From contig NZ_CBDDGH010000005.1 of NCBI RefSeq assembly GCF_965227725.1, positions 930,001 to 994,000 of the forward strand: a stretch of 64,000 nucleotides of DNA. Reading direction: 5' to 3'. This stretch comes from Shimia sp965227725. Lineage in GTDB: Bacteria > Pseudomonadota > Alphaproteobacteria > Rhodobacterales > Rhodobacteraceae. Both the position numbers and the translations under genes were made by a program. Numbering within the stretch: the stretch's first letter is position 1; each line of letters starts with the position of its first letter. The notes beneath the pieces were generated by a model, which saw only the letters and a list, made by a program, of their open reading frames with translations, made no database searches and was not told where the DNA came from. Shown in pieces: positions 62,570 through 64,000 of this stretch.

Positions 62570-63450
62570 CGCAAACTGCCTCCGGTGTTGCTGCCACTCT
62601 TGGTGGGATAGCTGGTGATCCAGTCTTCTCCGGGAATGTCGGGAAACCCTTGAAAGTTCAGCCTGTTGCTAAATTTCGCCCCGCAGGTTGAAAACCGCTT
62701 GTCGCAGCCCGCAATCAGACGCAGCTGATCACCGGAAGACAGCGCAATCGGCATCGGCTCCCACAGCTCAACCACGCGCCAGCCACCCTCAAAGGTATCG
62801 CGCTTGATCAACCCCGTTAGCCCGTCTGCCGCCCCGCTCAGCACGCGCAGCTGGCCATGTGTGAACCACCCCGGATCAAACCCAGACAGAGTGCTGAACC
62901 GAAACACGCTACGGTCGCGCAACTCTTCCACCACCAGCTCAGTCACCATCGCAGGGTCAGTCACATCTACCCCGCAGGACGCATCCCCCAACACGGCGGT
63001 ACATGCCCTTTGATAGACGCGCCCACGCGGCATATTCAGCCGTTCTGACAACCCGCGCAGCTCGGCCACAAAAGCGCCACCGGCCTGTCGCATCTCCCCG
63101 ATGGAGCCGCGAAACATCACACTGCGCTCAGTGGGCATCGCCCAGTTCACCAACCAACAGGTGATCTCCGCCCCATCCAGACGCCCCGCTGCGATATCTT
63201 CGGAGCGCACGGAAGCATCGCTGAGCACCCCAACCGCCTCACTGTTGTCCACAGCCAGCCCGGTGCCTTGCTCAAGAGCGCTTGCCGTCAATCCCGTGGA
63301 GGCGCGGAAGGCAAAGCCTTCAAAGCTCAGATCCCGGTCATGATCTGTAAACCCCAGCCGAACACCGTCACTCCGCTCAATCCCCCAGGCGCGCGCAACC
63401 GTTGTGGCCCCGCTTTGAAGATGCGCTAACAGCTCTGTTTGAAATGCCAT
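62566..63450 (-). CDS. GTA tail hub protein (g13-type, DUF2163)
   Basis: A 294-residue DUF2163 protein in GTA position 13. MAFQTELLAHLQSGATTVARAW and LGFTDHDRDLSFEG (core) are family signatures. Four cysteines in two pairs, Cys150-x8-Cys159 and Cys249-x6-Cys256, follow the spacing I recall for the [4Fe-4S] ligands in the phage lambda tail-tip protein gpL, a counterpart of this hub. ATG at 63450 overlaps the g12 stop (TGATG). Confidence 0.92.
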   Translation of the reverse strand: MAFQTELLAHLQSGATTVARAWGIERSDGVRLGFTDHDRDLSFEGFAFRASTGLTASALEQGTGLAVDNSEAVGVLSDASVRSEDIAAGRLDGAEITCWLVNWAMPTERSVMFRGSIGEMRQAGGAFVAELRGLSERLNMPRGRVYQRACTAVLGDASCGVDVTDPAMVTELVVEELRDRSVFRFSTLSGFDPGWFTHGQLRVLSGAADGLTGLIKRDTFEGGWRVVELWEPMPIALSSGDQLRLIAGCDKRFSTCGAKFSNRLNFQGFPDIPGEDWITSYPTKSGSNTGGSLR

Positions 63451-64000
63451 CAGACCCGCACCTCAACAATCGGCACATTGGGCACATCCCCGGCCTTGAA
63501 ACTCGCAACGCTGGTCTGGATCTGATCCGTGTCAAAACGCACCGGCACATCAAACTCAAACCCTGCGGTGACCTCAGAGCCGACAGCAGGAGGGGAGATC
63601 AATGTGATCTCGCCCGTCTCGCTGTTCACTGTGAAGTCGTCACCTTCCACAAGCGCAGCACCGTCCACGCCGACCCGCACAGTGCCCTCTACCGGTTTAT
63701 GGATCGGCCGCGCATAGCTCTGCGCGCCAGACACATAGGTTTTAGTCAGCTGATACAGCGCATTACCGCCATCTCCTGATCCAATCACCTGATCGTCAAA
63801 CCGTACATCCTGAGACACTGGGCATGATTTGTAGTCCGACCAGTCTTTCCAGCGAAACCCGTTGAGCTGCCCTTGCCGCGCTTCAAAAAACGCAATCAAC
63901 GTCCCCAGATCATCCACAGAACGCATCGCCAACCCAGCATCATAGCTGCGCCGCGAATGCGCCCAAGGCGTGTTGCGCTCCTCAAACCCATTCACCAGCG
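63450..64000 (-). CDS. GTA distal tail protein (g12-type, DUF2460), start beyond window edge
   Basis: The reading frame continues to the end of the window with no stop, so the N-terminal part (roughly 30 residues by family length) is missing. FEERNTPWAHSRRSYDAGL, IAFFEARQGQLNGFRWKDWSDYKSC (core GQLNGFRWKDWSDYKS) and the beta-rich rest are typical of DUF2460/TIGR02217 distal tail proteins. An internal GTG at 63995 would make a shorter product but lies inside the conserved region. Its stop overlaps the g13 start by one base. Confidence 0.92.
   Translation of the reverse strand, partial: LVNGFEERNTPWAHSRRSYDAGLAMRSVDDLGTLIAFFEARQGQLNGFRWKDWSDYKSCPVSQDVRFDDQVIGSGDGGNALYQLTKTYVSGAQSYARPIHKPVEGTVRVGVDGAALVEGDDFTVNSETGEITLISPPAVGSEVTAGFEFDVPVRFDTDQIQTSVASFKAGDVPNVPIVEVRV

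Noticed and set aside
58161..64000. Ordinary prophage
   Set aside because: The gene order, DUF2460/DUF2163/NlpC-P60/TIM-barrel proteins and cysE neighbour fit a GTA; no integrase, lysis or repressor genes are visible here.

Overview
This is a chromosomal segment of an alphaproteobacterium, most likely from the Roseobacter group of the Rhodobacteraceae. The evidence is the moderately high GC with Rhodobacterales-style proteins throughout, a gene-transfer-agent (GTA) tail cluster beside cysE, a pyruvate dehydrogenase operon whose E1-beta subunit carries its own lipoyl domain, a Hint-domain exported protein, and the purL / BolA / monothiol glutaredoxin neighbourhood. The genus cannot be fixed from sequence alone. 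I see no rRNA, tRNA, CRISPR array, insertion sequence or plasmid function.

Layout. 0-8 kb: a LysR regulator, a probable small RNA (about 1243-1347), a large MscS-type channel, purL, a Cys-rich protein, BolA, a small membrane protein and Grx4. 7.8-12.4 kb: a leftward, overlapping block (coiled-coil protein, ZapA, YiiX-like cysteine hydrolase) divergent from transketolase. 12.6-17.7 kb: two acyltransferases (PlsC-like and LpxL-like), a DUF808 membrane protein, coaD, a CBS protein and a second LysR regulator. 17.7-25.2 kb: valine catabolism, with mmsA divergent from that LysR gene and, further on, an acyl-CoA dehydrogenase / 3-hydroxyisobutyryl-CoA hydrolase / mmsB operon. A membrane protein with a degenerate GGDEF domain lies between them. 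25.4-28.4 kb: a Hint protein and an XRE/MmyB regulator divergent from a small membrane protein. 28.4-38.1 kb: mostly leftward genes (uvrA, two MFS transporters, lpdA, DUF924, queA) with several intergenic repeats. 38.1-45.1 kb: a giant AsmA-like protein, then Bcp/DUF455 and an M23 peptidase-bactofilin pair. 45.3-45.9 kb: an AT-rich orphan two-TM gene. 46-51.7 kb: aqpZ, a PRMT7-like methyltransferase, two cyclophilins, pgk and class I fba. 52.2-56.4 kb: ftsB and pdhA-pdhB-pdhC. 57-64 kb: cysE and the last four GTA genes (g12 to g15, the first cut by the window edge).

How the parts work together. tkt, pgk, fba, pdhABC and lpdA are central carbon metabolism. mmsA, the acyl-CoA dehydrogenase, the hydrolase and mmsB cover the isobutyryl-CoA to propionyl-CoA arm of valine breakdown. 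Two motifs (a 13-mer and a 12-mer) occur both in the LysR/mmsA gap and upstream of the acyl-CoA dehydrogenase operon, which suggests one regulon.

Most notable points: a one-base insertion that breaks the reading frame of pdhA; the shared valine-regulon motifs; a perfect 20-bp palindrome in front of pdhA; a pair of 11-bp-periodic 'ATACCG' repeat arrays; a bacterial PRMT7-like enzyme; a GGDEF domain without the GGDEF residues; and an AT-rich membrane-protein gene of foreign appearance. I did not find a clearly new multi-gene system. The best candidates for undescribed biology are the regulatory elements and the orphan two-TM gene.
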